From NCBI GenBank assembly GCA_044228625.1, contig JBGAUM010000004.1:1-64000 (forward strand): a stretch of 64,000 nucleotides of DNA, written 5' to 3'. Within the stretch, counting starts at the first letter, position 1, and each line of letters opens with the position of its first letter. Position numbers and translations under genes: made by a program. Origin of the DNA: UKL13-2 sp044228625 (GTDB taxonomy: Bacteria; Pseudomonadota; Gammaproteobacteria; Burkholderiales; Usitatibacteraceae). The notes under the pieces are model-generated. The model saw only the letters and a list, made by a program, of their open reading frames with translations. It was not told the origin of the DNA and did not search any database. Positions 43,686 to 52,768 of this stretch are shown piece after piece.

Positions 43686-43755
43686 GCGCCTTGGCCTTGT
43701 TTTTTGGCCCGATCTGCTCTTTGTTGCGTTCACACCAACAGGTGTCGCTTTTCCG

Positions 43756-43784
43756 TTGAGCTTGGCCCCTGTTTGTGCCATGAT
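43756..43784 (+). promoter_or_regulatory. possible promoter for the GDSL autotransporter
   Basis: TTGAGC (43756-43761), 17-base spacer, CATGAT (43779-43784), 78 bases before the start. Both hexamers are imperfect. Within the 176-base gap after ppsR I saw nothing else of note. Confidence 0.3.
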
Positions 43785-43861
43785 TCCCGCATTCCCGCCC
43801 AGCATGGCGGCCATCAATATTCAACAAAACAATTCCAACCCAACGCGCGACAGGAGAAAAC

Positions 43862-45730
43862 ATGTCCCTGAAGAGAAAACTCATTCCTACGCTGGTGGCC
43901 GGTGCCCTTTCCGCCGCCGCAACATCCGCTTCCGCAGTGCCATTTTCCGGCGTAATCGTATTCGGTGACTCGCTGTCAGACGCTGGCGCCTATCGCCCAG
44001 GCCTCACCGCATTGGTCGGTGCGCAGGCCGCAGCAGGATTGGGACGCTTTACCACGAACCCCGGCCCGGTGTGGGCGGAACTGATCGCACAGGCCTACGG
44101 CGGCAATGGCGCGCCCTTCAATGCCGGCGGCACGAATTACGCGCAGGGCGGCATGCGTGTCGCATTGCCTTCACCTGCATCACTCCTTGGCCCGGGCGGT
44201 GCACAGCGTCCCGTTTCAACGCAGATCACCGAATATTTGGCCACCACCGGTGGTGCGGCTGATCCTAGAGCCCTCTTTGCCGTGTGGGCGGGTGCCAATG
44301 ACATCTTCGCCAACCTTGGCGCATTCTCCGCGGGTGCCATCGATGCCGCCACTTTGCAGGCAAACGTATTGGGGGCAGCAAACGCTGAAATCGCCCAAGT
44401 TGCCCGCCTGCGTGCGGCGGGCGCAAAGTACATCCTGGTGTTCAACATTCCAGACATTGGCGTCACCCCACAGTTTGCCGGCACGCCGACCGCAGGATCG
44501 GTTACCGCGCTTGCCGCAGGCTACAACGTGACCTTGTTTACCGGCTTGCAAGCCACTGGGCTGCGGGTGATTCCGGTCGATGCCTTCTCAATCCTCGCGG
44601 ACATCCGCGCCAATGCATCCGCATTCGGGTTCACCAATATCACGTCTCCGGCCTGCCAGCCGGCAGGAAGTTCGTCACTCACCTGTTCGGCCGCCAACAT
44701 TCCCTCTGGCGCGGCAACCACCTATCTGTTCGCTGATGGCGTGCACCCCACTTCCGGTTCGCACAGGATCATTTCCGATGTGGTCAAGAGCTTGATCGAG
44801 GGGCCCAACGCCTACTCGACGATGGCAGAAGTGCCGTTGTCCTCGCGTGCCGCACATATTCGCACGCTGGATGACGGCATCGCGCAAGGCCGCACGGCTG
44901 CGGTGGGCAAGATCACGCCGTTTGCCGCCTTCGACAACAGCAAGTACGACATCAACGCCAACAGCCTCTCACCAGCGACCGACACGAAGAACCGCGCGGG
45001 AACGGTCGGTCTGTCGATGCGCGTCTCAGAAGATGCCACGGTGGGCTTGGCAGCCGGCACCAGCAAGGCTGAAGCGCGCATGCCCGGTGGCGGATTTGAC
45101 GTCAAGGAAACCACGTTCTCCGTGTTTGCCAGCGGCAAATGGAACGGTTTTTACGGAAGCCTCACCGGCTCGTTTGCCAATCTGAAGTTCGATAACGTGC
45201 GCCGCTCGATCCAGTTGGGCCAAGTGACACGCGTCGCCACGAGCGACACAAAGGGCGCCAATAGCTCCTTCAGCTTCATGGGTGGCTACGATTGGAATTT
45301 CGGCAAACTTTCGATCGGTCCGTTTGCAGGACACACCTCGCAAGCTGTGGATGTCAATTCATTCAGTGAAACCGGCGCGGGATCTGCCGGCCTGAATATC
45401 CTTGGCCAGAAGCGTGACTCCCAAGTCACCAGCGTCGGCCTGCGCGCATCCGTAAATCTTGGCGCGTTTACCCCATTCGTCCGCTTCAGCGAGGACAAGG
45501 AAAACCGTGCAGAAGAGCGCTTTGTGTCGGCCAACCCGATCACCGTGACTTCCGGCAACACTTATGACATTCCCGCTTATCGTCCGGATACCAAGTGGAC
45601 CACGGCCGTCATCGGTGTACGCGGAAAGCTCGCGGAAAAGGTTGGGCTGTCAGTGGTGTATCACAAGGTGTCCAGCCGCGAGAACCTGAAGCAGGACGGT
45701 GTAACTGCCAGTGTTGCGGTCGATTTCTGA
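43862..45730 (+). CDS. GDSL-esterase autotransporter
   Basis: A 622-residue type Va secreted protein. A signal peptide (about 1-26, ending SASAVP) precedes an SGNH/GDSL hydrolase passenger: block I VIVFGDSLSD with Ser37 as nucleophile, NYAQGG, WAGANDIF (block III Asn) and DGVHPT with Asp292 and His295. The autotransporter beta-barrel covers about 345-622, ending in Phe (VAVDF), the outer-membrane C-terminal signal. This is the EstA type that hydrolyses short or medium acyl esters at the cell surface. AGGAG ribosome site. A strong terminator follows. Confidence 0.9.
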   Translation: MSLKRKLIPTLVAGALSAAATSASAVPFSGVIVFGDSLSDAGAYRPGLTALVGAQAAAGLGRFTTNPGPVWAELIAQAYGGNGAPFNAGGTNYAQGGMRVALPSPASLLGPGGAQRPVSTQITEYLATTGGAADPRALFAVWAGANDIFANLGAFSAGAIDAATLQANVLGAANAEIAQVARLRAAGAKYILVFNIPDIGVTPQFAGTPTAGSVTALAAGYNVTLFTGLQATGLRVIPVDAFSILADIRANASAFGFTNITSPACQPAGSSSLTCSAANIPSGAATTYLFADGVHPTSGSHRIISDVVKSLIEGPNAYSTMAEVPLSSRAAHIRTLDDGIAQGRTAAVGKITPFAAFDNSKYDINANSLSPATDTKNRAGTVGLSMRVSEDATVGLAAGTSKAEARMPGGGFDVKETTFSVFASGKWNGFYGSLTGSFANLKFDNVRRSIQLGQVTRVATSDTKGANSSFSFMGGYDWNFGKLSIGPFAGHTSQAVDVNSFSETGAGSAGLNILGQKRDSQVTSVGLRASVNLGAFTPFVRFSEDKENRAEERFVSANPITVTSGNTYDIPAYRPDTKWTTAVIGVRGKLAEKVGLSVVYHKVSSRENLKQDGVTASVAVDF

Positions 45731-45748
45731 TCCGCACAATGCCAAAAA

Positions 45749-45778
45749 ACCGCGGCCGCCGATGCCGCGGTTTTTTTT
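45749..45778 (+). terminator. intrinsic terminator after the autotransporter
   Basis: ACCGCGGC (45749-45756) pairs with GCCGCGGT (45764-45771) around CGCCGAT, followed by T to 45778 and preceded by A, so it may also serve the other direction. Confidence 0.92.
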
Positions 45779-45797
45779 CGCCTATCGAAACTACCCT

Positions 45798-46112
45798 ATG
45801 AAGAAAGTCTACTCAGCGGCGAACGTTCCCGAAGCCTACTTGGTCAGGGACCAGTTGCAGCACGCGGGTATCGAGGCGCGGGTTTTAAACGAACATGCGA
45901 TCGGTGCGTTGGGAGACATGCCACTTGCCTCCGCCTATCCGCAAGTCTGGATCGAGCGGGATCATCAATCGCATCATGCACGGCAAATCATTGCCGAGTA
46001 TGAGTCGCAACGTACAGATTCCCAGGCGCGCCATTGCTTCAAATGCGGGGAATCTTCGCCCGGCCAGTTTGACCTTTGCTGGAATTGTGCGGAGCCACTC
46101 CGCCCAACTTGA
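45798..46112 (+). CDS. DUF2007 protein with C-terminal zinc ribbon
   Basis: 104 residues from ATG 45798. The N-terminal DUF2007-type fold (MKKVYSAANVPEAYLVRDQLQHAGI, about 1-70; called putative signal-transducing) is followed by a zinc-ribbon CFKCGE and CWNCAE pair. Function unknown. The start lies only 20 bases after the T tract of the preceding terminator, which leaves almost no room for a separate promoter. Confidence 0.75.
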   Translation: MKKVYSAANVPEAYLVRDQLQHAGIEARVLNEHAIGALGDMPLASAYPQVWIERDHQSHHARQIIAEYESQRTDSQARHCFKCGESSPGQFDLCWNCAEPLRPT

Positions 46113-46167
46113 TGCAGATTCCGGCCTGGCGCGACAATGGATCGACTCACCAGAATTGTCGGCGCAC

Positions 46168-46872
46168 CTACACCTTCAGCGACCAAGGCGTGAAGTTAGT
46201 GTGACGGTCGTAGTGATCGATACCTTCTACGCGCTTAAGCCACCGTACGAGCTTGTAGGTGAACGGCGTGAACAATACTTCGACGCCAACTTTGGTAACG
46301 AACTGCGCCAGCATGACGGTCGGCAGCTTGTCATCCGGAATGATTCCCGTGCCCCAGAACGCCAACGGATAGAACAACATGGAGTCGACACCTTCGCCGA
46401 AGATGGTCGACCCAATGGTGCGCATCCACAAATGCTTTCCGGCGGTCCAGACTTTCATCTTGGCCAGCACGAATGAGTTGACAAATTCCCCGCACGAGAA
46501 GGCAATCAGTGATGCCAACGAAATGCGCCAAGTGGTGCCGAACGCGGTTTCGTAGGCCGCTTGGTTGGTCCAGAATGGTGCGGGAGGCAAAGTCACCACA
46601 ACCCAGGCCATGAGAGACGCAAAAGCCAGCGCGGCAAATCCAGTCCAGATCACGCGCCGGGAGCGCGCGTAGCCGTACACCTCGGTGAGGATGTCCCCAA
46701 ATACATAGGAGATCGGAAAAAACAGAACCCCTGCACCAAACGTCAGCGTGCCCGACAACGGGGCATCGACTTGCGCAATCTTCGCGGGTCCAATGAGGTT
46801 CGAACACACCAAGATGACCACGAAGGCCACCATGACGAATTCATAGAATCGGAAAGTCTTGGGTTCGCTCAT
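46168..46872 (-). CDS. queuosine precursor transporter (YhhQ/VUT family)
   Basis: A 234-residue inner-membrane protein of the COG1738/QPTR family, taking up queuosine precursors (preQ0/preQ1) for tRNA modification. About six helices; family segments include FVVILVCSNLIGPAKIA, FPISYVFGDILTEVYGY, SCGEFVNSFVLAKMKVW and TIFGEGVDSMLFYPLAFWG. ATG 46872. Neighbouring genes show no queuosine link. Confidence 0.9.
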   Translation of the reverse strand: MSEPKTFRFYEFVMVAFVVILVCSNLIGPAKIAQVDAPLSGTLTFGAGVLFFPISYVFGDILTEVYGYARSRRVIWTGFAALAFASLMAWVVVTLPPAPFWTNQAAYETAFGTTWRISLASLIAFSCGEFVNSFVLAKMKVWTAGKHLWMRTIGSTIFGEGVDSMLFYPLAFWGTGIIPDDKLPTVMLAQFVTKVGVEVLFTPFTYKLVRWLKRVEGIDHYDRHTNFTPWSLKV

Positions 46873-46902
46873 AGCGTTGAGGGCCGATGATTGGCCAATG
46901 GA

Positions 46903-47694
46903 TTACGCCGATTGTCTCACCCGCTGCCGCACCAGTTCGAACAGGACAACCGCTCCCGCAGCTGCAACGTTCAATGATTCCATGGTGCCAGGCATCGGTA
47001 TCGTGACCCGTTGGGTTGCCAAGGCGAGTACACGCGGGCTCAAGCCTGCCCCCTCATTCCCCAATAAGATTGCCACAGGCCCCCTCATCGCCGATGAATA
47101 GAGGGGAATGGAATCGGCACCGCTCGCAACCATGGCCAAGGATCGGCCGCGATAGTTACCGAGCCAGTCGACAAGATTTGCGCCCTCGACAATATTGAGC
47201 GCGAAGTGTGCGCCTTGCGCTGCACGTAATACTTTGGGCGACCAGCAGAAGGCCGTCGTGTTGGACGTCAACACTTCCTGAATGCCCGCGGCCGCCGCAC
47301 TTCGCAACAGCGAGCCTACGTTGCCCGGGTCCTGAATATCGTCAAGGACGAGCACCGTGGCGTCCTTGGGTACATCGTGCGCACGCGGCGTTTCCACCAG
47401 TGCCACTGCCATCGACGGAGAATCGAGGGAGGAAATTTCGCGAAAAAAAGCATCGGGCAACATCACCAGTGAACGCTCATCGAGACCCCGCAAGATGCCA
47501 CGCACATCATCACGCGTCGCGGCGGATTCTCCAACTGCCAGCAACTTTGGCGCACCGATTGACCGCCGGTAGGCATCAATCAAGTGCACGCCATCCAGCA
47601 GGGTCAGGCCTGCCTTCTTGCGTTCGCGCGATGAATGGGCGAGTGCGATCAACTGCTTGACGGTCGGGTTCTCGCGCGAATGAATCGCCTTCAT
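46903..47694 (-). CDS. TrmH/SpoU family rRNA methyltransferase (RlmB-like)
   Basis: A 263-residue SPOUT methyltransferase that 2'-O-methylates RNA ribose. N-terminal substrate-binding part (MKAIHSRENPTVKQLIALA, about 1-95) precedes the knotted SAM domain with LDDIQDPGNVGSLLRSAAAAGI, ILLGNEGAGLS and the C-terminal IPMPGTMESLNVAAAGAVVLFE. Specificity (RlmB, TrmH or relative) cannot be fixed. ATG 47694; the longer frame from 47763 lacks family sequence. It lies downstream of rnhB at the end of the lpx block. Confidence 0.88.
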   Translation of the reverse strand: MKAIHSRENPTVKQLIALAHSSRERKKAGLTLLDGVHLIDAYRRSIGAPKLLAVGESAATRDDVRGILRGLDERSLVMLPDAFFREISSLDSPSMAVALVETPRAHDVPKDATVLVLDDIQDPGNVGSLLRSAAAAGIQEVLTSNTTAFCWSPKVLRAAQGAHFALNIVEGANLVDWLGNYRGRSLAMVASGADSIPLYSSAMRGPVAILLGNEGAGLSPRVLALATQRVTIPMPGTMESLNVAAAGAVVLFELVRQRVRQSA

Positions 47695-47800
47695 GAAAGG
47701 ATCCTCGCGCAAAACCCGAGAACTGGCGTGGTTCGCAAGCCAAAATCGGCCTGAAAACCGCACCAGTGCCTGGGTTTAGTGGGATAGCGGCCGTACATCG

Positions 47801-48371
47801 TTACGACTCGTCCGCAAATAGATGCAATTGCACCGCCGCAGCACGCACGGGCGCAAAACTCATTCGANAGCGCCAGCACATGCGCCTTGGTGCCATACCC
47901 CTTGTGACTCTCAAACCCGTAGTGCGGGTAGCAAATGGCCAACTCCGCCATGTAAGCGTCGCGGGCGGTTTTGGCCAAGATCGATGCCGCAGAAATCTCG
48001 GCAATGTGTTGATCACCATCCACAATGGCGCGCGCAGGAATGGCGATCCGCGGAACATGCAGGCCGTCCACGAGTACCTCGTGCGGCACCACGCTGAGCA
48101 ATTCAATGGCCCGGCGCATGGCCAACAAACTGGCCTGCAAGATGTTGAGTTCGTCAATCTCCGCAACGCTGGCCCGCGCCACAGCCCAGGCCGTTGCACG
48201 ATCCTTGATTTCACCTGCGAGCATGACGCGCTTCTTTTCCGACAAAACCTTGGAATCAGCCAGCCCTTCGATCGGGCTTCCGGGATCCAGAATCACTGCC
48301 GCCGCAAAAACATCGCCTGCGAGGCACCCGCGCCCCGCTTCATCAGTGCCACAACGAAGGCGCAGCGCCAC
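47801..48371 (-). pseudogene. rnhB: ribonuclease HII, frame broken at an ambiguous base (likely assembly gap)
   Basis: RNase HII cleaves RNA in RNA/DNA hybrids. Start GTG 48371 abuts the lpxB stop. Catalytic DEAGRG (residues 9-14), LADSKVLSEKKR and HKGYGTKAHVLA are in one frame. At 47868 the sequence has an N; after it the family C-terminus (SFAPVRAAAVQLHLFADES) continues in another frame to a TAA at 47801. Roughly nine expected codons between the conserved Leu and the HRxSF motif are also absent. Read on in frame, the original frame runs to 47691 with non-family sequence. I take this as a collapsed assembly gap, with a true mutation less likely. Confidence 0.8.
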
Positions 48372-49529
48372 TCAAGCTGCCTTTCGCAAGATTGACCGCT
48401 CGACAAACGGGGTCAATGCATCACACACCCGTTCCGCATTGTTGACGGCCAAACTGGCATGGATCGCATCAAAACGCTCGCGTAGTGCCTTGGCGGCATC
48501 GGGGTGGCGAATCCAATTACCCATCGCGCGCGCGAGGTTTTCCGGTGTGGCATCTTGCTGCAGCAACTCTGGCACCAGCCACTCGTTGGCCAAAATGTTT
48601 GGCAGGCCTACCCACGGCAGGTATGCCTTGCGCTTCATCAGGCGGTACGTCGCGTTCGACAGGCGATATGCGATGACATGCGGACAACGCAACATGGCTG
48701 CTTCCAGCGTCGCTGTTCCAGACGCGATCAAGGCGGCATCCGCAGCAGCCAACGCAAAGTTGGCGTGACCGAACAACACCTGCATTGGCAGTTCCTGGGC
48801 GCCGCATTTCCACTTTGCTGTTTCAAATTGCTCCCTGGTTTCGCGGGTGGTCAACGGGACCAGAAACTTTGCCTCAGGGAAGGTGGTGTGCAACCTTTTC
48901 GCGGTTTCCAGAAAAAGCTCAGCGTGAAAATCGAGTTCACTTTGACGGCTCCCGGGAAGCATCGCAAAAATAAGGTCGCTTTCCTTCAGGCGCAATTGCG
49001 CCCGCGCGTCCGCCCGCTGGTCCTTTTGCGGAATCTGATCAGCGGTGGGGTGGCCGACAAAGGTCGCGTGCACGCCTGCCTTCTCGTAGATCGCCGGTTC
49101 AAAGGGAAATACGGTCAGCATATGGTCCACGGATTCCTTGATCGCCTTGATGCGCTCGCCGCGCCACGCCCAGATTGACGGGCTGACGTAATGGATCGCA
49201 GGAATCCCGGACCCTTTCAACCGCCGCTCGAGCTTCAGATTGAAATCCGGCGCATCGATGCCGATGAAGAATGCCGGCTTCGCTTCGATCAGTCGCCGGC
49301 CCAACTCCGAGCGCATGGACAGAAGTTCACGCAAGCTCTTGAGCACTTCCAGATAGCCGCGGACCGCAAGTTTCTCCATCGGATACCAGGACGTCGCGCC
49401 CGCAGACTGCATTTTCGGGCCGGCAATTCCGACAAATTCCAAGTACGGCCAACGGGCCTTCATGGCGCGGATCATCAAGGCACCGATCACGTCGCCGGAG
49501 GCCTCGCCAGCGACTACGCCGACTTTCAT
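48372..49529 (-). CDS. lpxB: lipid-A-disaccharide synthase
   Basis: Joins UDP-diacylglucosamine and lipid X into the lipid A disaccharide at the membrane. 385 residues, GT-B fold, starting VGVVAGEASGDVIGALM, with YYVSPSIWAWR-like IHYVSPSIWAWRGERI, MLPGSRQSEL and SGTATLEAAM. Length typical. Its ATG overlaps the lpxA stop by one base (TAATG). Confidence 0.97.
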   Translation of the reverse strand: MKVGVVAGEASGDVIGALMIRAMKARWPYLEFVGIAGPKMQSAGATSWYPMEKLAVRGYLEVLKSLRELLSMRSELGRRLIEAKPAFFIGIDAPDFNLKLERRLKGSGIPAIHYVSPSIWAWRGERIKAIKESVDHMLTVFPFEPAIYEKAGVHATFVGHPTADQIPQKDQRADARAQLRLKESDLIFAMLPGSRQSELDFHAELFLETAKRLHTTFPEAKFLVPLTTRETREQFETAKWKCGAQELPMQVLFGHANFALAAADAALIASGTATLEAAMLRCPHVIAYRLSNATYRLMKRKAYLPWVGLPNILANEWLVPELLQQDATPENLARAMGNWIRHPDAAKALRERFDAIHASLAVNNAERVCDALTPFVERSILRKAA

Positions 49530-50308
49530 TAGCGGACAATCCCGCGGGTGACCCCTGCGAGAAAATCAGCCAGAACCTTGACTTCGGGTGCATCCGCCGC
49601 CTCTTGTCCAAGAACCTCCTTGGCTTGCGCAAACGTGAGGTCGGACTTGTAGAGCGTCTTGAATGCGCGCTTCAACCGGGCAATCTGATCGGGCGTGAAA
49701 TTGCGGCGTTTCAGACCTTCCGCGTTGACGCCGACCGCACGCAACGGGTTTCCGCCGCAGGTCACGTAGGGCGGAATATCCATCAGCACAACCGACGAGA
49801 CCCCACACATGACGTGCGCGCCAATCTTCACAAATTGGTGAACGCCGGTGAACCCCCCAAGCGTGGCCCAGTCTCCAACATGCACATGGCCCGCCAATTG
49901 GGTGCAGTTGGCAATTGTCGTCCGATCGCCCACCACGCAATCGTGTGCAACGTGCACATACGCCATCAGCCAATTGTCGTTCCCGATCGTCGTTTCGCCG
50001 CGATCTTGCACCGTTCCCCGGTTGAAACTGCAGTATTCGCGAATGGTGTTGCGATCGCCAATCACGAGGCGCGTGGGTTCGCCGGCGTACTTCTTGTCCT
50101 GGTTGGCTTCACCCAGTGACACGAAATGAAAAATATTGTTATCTCGTCCAATGCGGGTGTGTCCGGTGACGACGCAATGGTGACCGATGGTCGTGTTGTC
50201 GCCGATTTCGACGTTCGAGTCGATAACGCTATACGCGCCGACTGCGACATTGCTTCCAAGCTTTGCGCCTGGCGCGATGATGGCAGTGGGATGAATCATT
50301 GCTGCCAT
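49529..50308 (-). CDS. lpxA: UDP-N-acetylglucosamine acyltransferase
   Basis: First step of lipid A synthesis, adding 3-hydroxyacyl from ACP. 259 residues with left-handed hexapeptide repeats over about 1-190, the catalytic His region HVAHDCVVGDRTTIANCTQLAGH at about 115-140 and a C-terminal helical part with KRAFKTLYKSDLTF. Starts at ATG 50308 (AUG at 50299 is possible), four bases after fabZ. Complete. Confidence 0.96.
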   Translation of the reverse strand: MAAMIHPTAIIAPGAKLGSNVAVGAYSVIDSNVEIGDNTTIGHHCVVTGHTRIGRDNNIFHFVSLGEANQDKKYAGEPTRLVIGDRNTIREYCSFNRGTVQDRGETTIGNDNWLMAYVHVAHDCVVGDRTTIANCTQLAGHVHVGDWATLGGFTGVHQFVKIGAHVMCGVSSVVLMDIPPYVTCGGNPLRAVGVNAEGLKRRNFTPDQIARLKRAFKTLYKSDLTFAQAKEVLGQEAADAPEVKVLADFLAGVTRGIVR

Positions 50309-50312
50309 GGGC

Positions 50313-50771
50313 TCACCCTACTGCACGACGCTGCGTGCACAAAAGTTCGGCCTCGCACGCCAATTGGTCCCCGACGAAGGCTTTGGCAGCGTACTTCACG
50401 AGGCCGCGCTTTTGCGTGAGGATCTCGGACTCCATGATGAGCGTATCGCCCGGGACAACGGGCCGCTTGAATCTTGCGTCGTCGATTCCTGCAAAAAAGA
50501 ACACGGTGTTTGGATCCGGTTTGTCACCTGCACTTTTCAGGGACAGCAATCCGGACACCTGGGCCATTGCCTCGATGATCAAGACGCCGGGCATGACCGC
50601 AAAGTGCGGAAAATGCCCTTGAAAAAAGGGCTCGTTGATCGTCACGTTCTTGAGCGCCTTGATGCGCTTGCCCATGTCTAGTTCCAACACGCGATCAACC
50701 AGCAGGAAGGGATAGCGATGCGCGAGAAAGAACTTGATCTCGGCGATTTCCATTACCGTAGGGGGGGTCAT
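50313..50771 (-). CDS. fabZ: 3-hydroxyacyl-ACP dehydratase FabZ
   Basis: Hot-dog dehydratase of fatty acid synthesis. 152 residues from ATG 50771, which overlaps the lpxD stop by four bases. Catalytic His53 in QGHFPHFAVMPG and Glu67 in IIEAMAQ; the N-terminus is MTPPTVMEIAEIKFFLAHRYPFLLVDRV. It shares 3-hydroxyacyl-ACP with LpxA and LpxD, explaining its place inside the lpx cluster. Confidence 0.96.
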   Translation of the reverse strand: MTPPTVMEIAEIKFFLAHRYPFLLVDRVLELDMGKRIKALKNVTINEPFFQGHFPHFAVMPGVLIIEAMAQVSGLLSLKSAGDKPDPNTVFFFAGIDDARFKRPVVPGDTLIMESEILTQKRGLVKYAAKAFVGDQLACEAELLCTQRRAVG

Positions 50772-51778
50772 GCTCTCCCTTTCTTGACCGAATTGGCCAG
50801 GTCGTCGAGATGGCGAACATGCACCATGTTCTTGAGCCATTCCTCGTGCTTCATATGCGGCAAACTTCCCGTGACCATGCCAGGTTCATTGATCGACTTG
50901 GTCACCAGGGTCATGGCAGAAACGATTGCACCGTCACAAATGCTCAAGTGCCCGATCGCCCCGGATGCCCCCCCCATCATGACGCGACGGCCAATCTTGG
51001 TACTGCCCGCGATGCCAGTGCAACCCGAGATGACGGTATGGTCCCCGATGGTGCAGTTATGTCCGATTTGTACCTGGTTGTCGATTTTCACATCGTTCCC
51101 AATGACCGTGTCTTCGATGGCTCCGCGGTCAATCGTGCTGTTGGCACCGATTTCACAGTCATCACCAATCAATACGCGGCCAATCTGCGGGATTTTGACC
51201 CACCCATCATGATCACCCTGAAAATCCGGCGCGAAACCGAAACCGTCTGCCCCGATGACCACGCCACTATGGACCAAGCCACGCTTGCCGATTTCGCAGC
51301 GCGCATAGACTGTGACCCTTGGCATCAGGCGAGTGTGGGCGCCAATATTCACGCCCTCCCCGATCACGCAACCTGCGCCGATTTCGGCATGCTCGCCGAC
51401 ATCCGCGCCCGCGCCGATCGATACGAATTCCGCAACGCGTGCGGTCTCGTGAACTCTGGCAGAGCCGTGGATGAACGACTGCGGATGGACGGACGGAACC
51501 GGCGCGGTCACAGGGGCGAACAATTGCGCCACACGGGCGAAATACGCATAAGGATTCTTCGCGACAATTCGCGGAAGGTTCGTCGCATCTCTATCCCTTT
51601 CGCCGACAATGACCGCACTGGCTTGGGTCGACTGCAACTTTGCGCGGTACTTGGGATTGGCCAGGAAGCTGACCTTCCCTCTGGCGCCCGCTTCCAGCGT
51701 GCACACTCCGGTCAACGGATCGACCGTGTCGCCAATCACATCACCGCCTAGCTTGGCCTGAATGTCCGAAAGTTTCAT
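50768..51778 (-). CDS. lpxD: UDP-3-O-(3-hydroxymyristoyl)glucosamine N-acyltransferase
   Basis: Third lipid A enzyme, N-acylating the glucosamine. 336 residues: an N-terminal uridine-binding domain (about 1-100, MKLSDIQAKLGGDVIGD) and long hexapeptide-repeat beta helix (about 105-290) with HSGVVIGADGFGFAP and NVHDCVVGD-like segments (DCEIGANSTIDRGAIEDTVIGN, QIGHNCTIGDH). ATG 51778 is the family start. An 8-base C run (50968-50975 region) lies in this gene but the frame is open. Translation-coupled to fabZ. Confidence 0.95.
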   Translation of the reverse strand: MKLSDIQAKLGGDVIGDTVDPLTGVCTLEAGARGKVSFLANPKYRAKLQSTQASAVIVGERDRDATNLPRIVAKNPYAYFARVAQLFAPVTAPVPSVHPQSFIHGSARVHETARVAEFVSIGAGADVGEHAEIGAGCVIGEGVNIGAHTRLMPRVTVYARCEIGKRGLVHSGVVIGADGFGFAPDFQGDHDGWVKIPQIGRVLIGDDCEIGANSTIDRGAIEDTVIGNDVKIDNQVQIGHNCTIGDHTVISGCTGIAGSTKIGRRVMMGGASGAIGHLSICDGAIVSAMTLVTKSINEPGMVTGSLPHMKHEEWLKNMVHVRHLDDLANSVKKGRA

Positions 51779-51827
51779 GGCACGCATTTTCTCACGGCAA
51801 GCCTTGAAGCTGCCGGCCCAAGCGCGG

Positions 51828-52244
51828 TTACGCCATGCCGGCTCGTTTTCGTTTGTCCTGTACACGAACGTCGAAACGGTCCACGCTGACCACCACCCGC
51901 TCGTGCGTCCCCGCGCCGATGACCTCCAGATCATCACGCGCCTCCAGTGCAAACCGGACGGTTCTCCCTTCTACCGCCGTAACGCGTGCAGTTGCGTTCA
52001 CGGTCATCCCCACAGGAGTCGCCGCCGTGTGGCTGATATCGAGACGGGTTCCCAGACTCTGGTGGCCTTCCGGCAGCAACGATTCACAGGCCGCAAGTGC
52101 AGCCGCTTCAAACAAGTTGATCAAAACCGGTGTTGCCAGGACGCCGATCTTTCCGGAGCCGACCCGCGCCGCAGTGTGCTCATCCCCAACTATCAGGGAC
52201 GTGCTGCCCGAGGCTCCCGGTTCAATTGCAAGCATCACTCCCAT
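51828..52244 (-). CDS. FlK-like hot-dog thioesterase
   Basis: 138 residues resembling fluoroacetyl-CoA thioesterase-type proteins: TPVLINLFEAAALAACE, then GTRLDISHTAATPVGMTV, VTAVEGRTVRFALEARDD and a tail GTHERVVV. Catalytic Thr/Glu/His pattern of that group (TPVL, EAA, SHTAA) is visible. The natural acyl-CoA is unknown. It lies between skp/GNAT and lpxD, interrupting the usual skp-lpxD junction. Confidence 0.8.
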   Translation of the reverse strand: MGVMLAIEPGASGSTSLIVGDEHTAARVGSGKIGVLATPVLINLFEAAALAACESLLPEGHQSLGTRLDISHTAATPVGMTVNATARVTAVEGRTVRFALEARDDLEVIGAGTHERVVVSVDRFDVRVQDKRKRAGMA

Positions 52245-52254
52245 TGTTCGCCCT

Positions 52255-52755
52255 TCACGTGAATTTCACCAACCGCAGGACGGGTGCGGTAGTCCCGGTG
52301 ACCATTGTATGCATGTCGCGCCCAGATTCGCGCCAGCCGGTTGCCGCGTAGAACCCGCGCGCCATGGCGTTGCCTTCGAACACAAAAAGGTAGATGCTGC
52401 GAACGCCGCGTGCGCGGGCCCACGCCGCAGCGCAGTCAACCAGCGCGCGGCCCACGCCATGCCCTTGAAAATCGGGCAGGACATGCAGGTTGTCGATGTA
52501 AGCGCCATGGGTGCATTGCGCGCCGAACTCGACACAACTGAAGCCTGCCGGCACACCATCCACGGTGGCCAGAAACAGTTGTGCGTCCAGCGTCCGCAAT
52601 TCGGGGATTCGGCGCCGCCAAAAACCGTGACGCTCTCGATGGACGTCGTTGTCCAGAAAGCTGTCGCCGTAGATTCCTCGATACGCACTGCGCCAGGAAT
52701 CCGCGTGTATCGCGGCAATGGTTCGTGCAATCGCCGCGTCGCCGCGAATAGCCAC
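52255..52755 (-). CDS. GNAT family N-acetyltransferase
   Basis: 166 residues with a RimI-like GNAT core: SWRSAYRGIYGDSFLD near the N-terminus, YIDNLHVLPDFQGHGVGRALVDCAA (acetyl-CoA pyrophosphate loop at about 91-112) and VFEGNAMARGFYAATGWRESG. Acceptor unknown. Ten bases upstream of the thioesterase gene and 13 bases after skp, so part of the same transcript. Confidence 0.85.
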   Translation of the reverse strand: MAIRGDAAIARTIAAIHADSWRSAYRGIYGDSFLDNDVHRERHGFWRRRIPELRTLDAQLFLATVDGVPAGFSCVEFGAQCTHGAYIDNLHVLPDFQGHGVGRALVDCAAAWARARGVRSIYLFVFEGNAMARGFYAATGWRESGRDMHTMVTGTTAPVLRLVKFT

Positions 52756-52768
52756 GACGTCAACGCGA

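Noticed and set aside
47691..47800. Extension of the rnhB frame past N to 47691
   Set aside because: Translation is Cys/Arg-rich and unlike RNase HII; the true C-terminus is in the other frame and ends at 47801.
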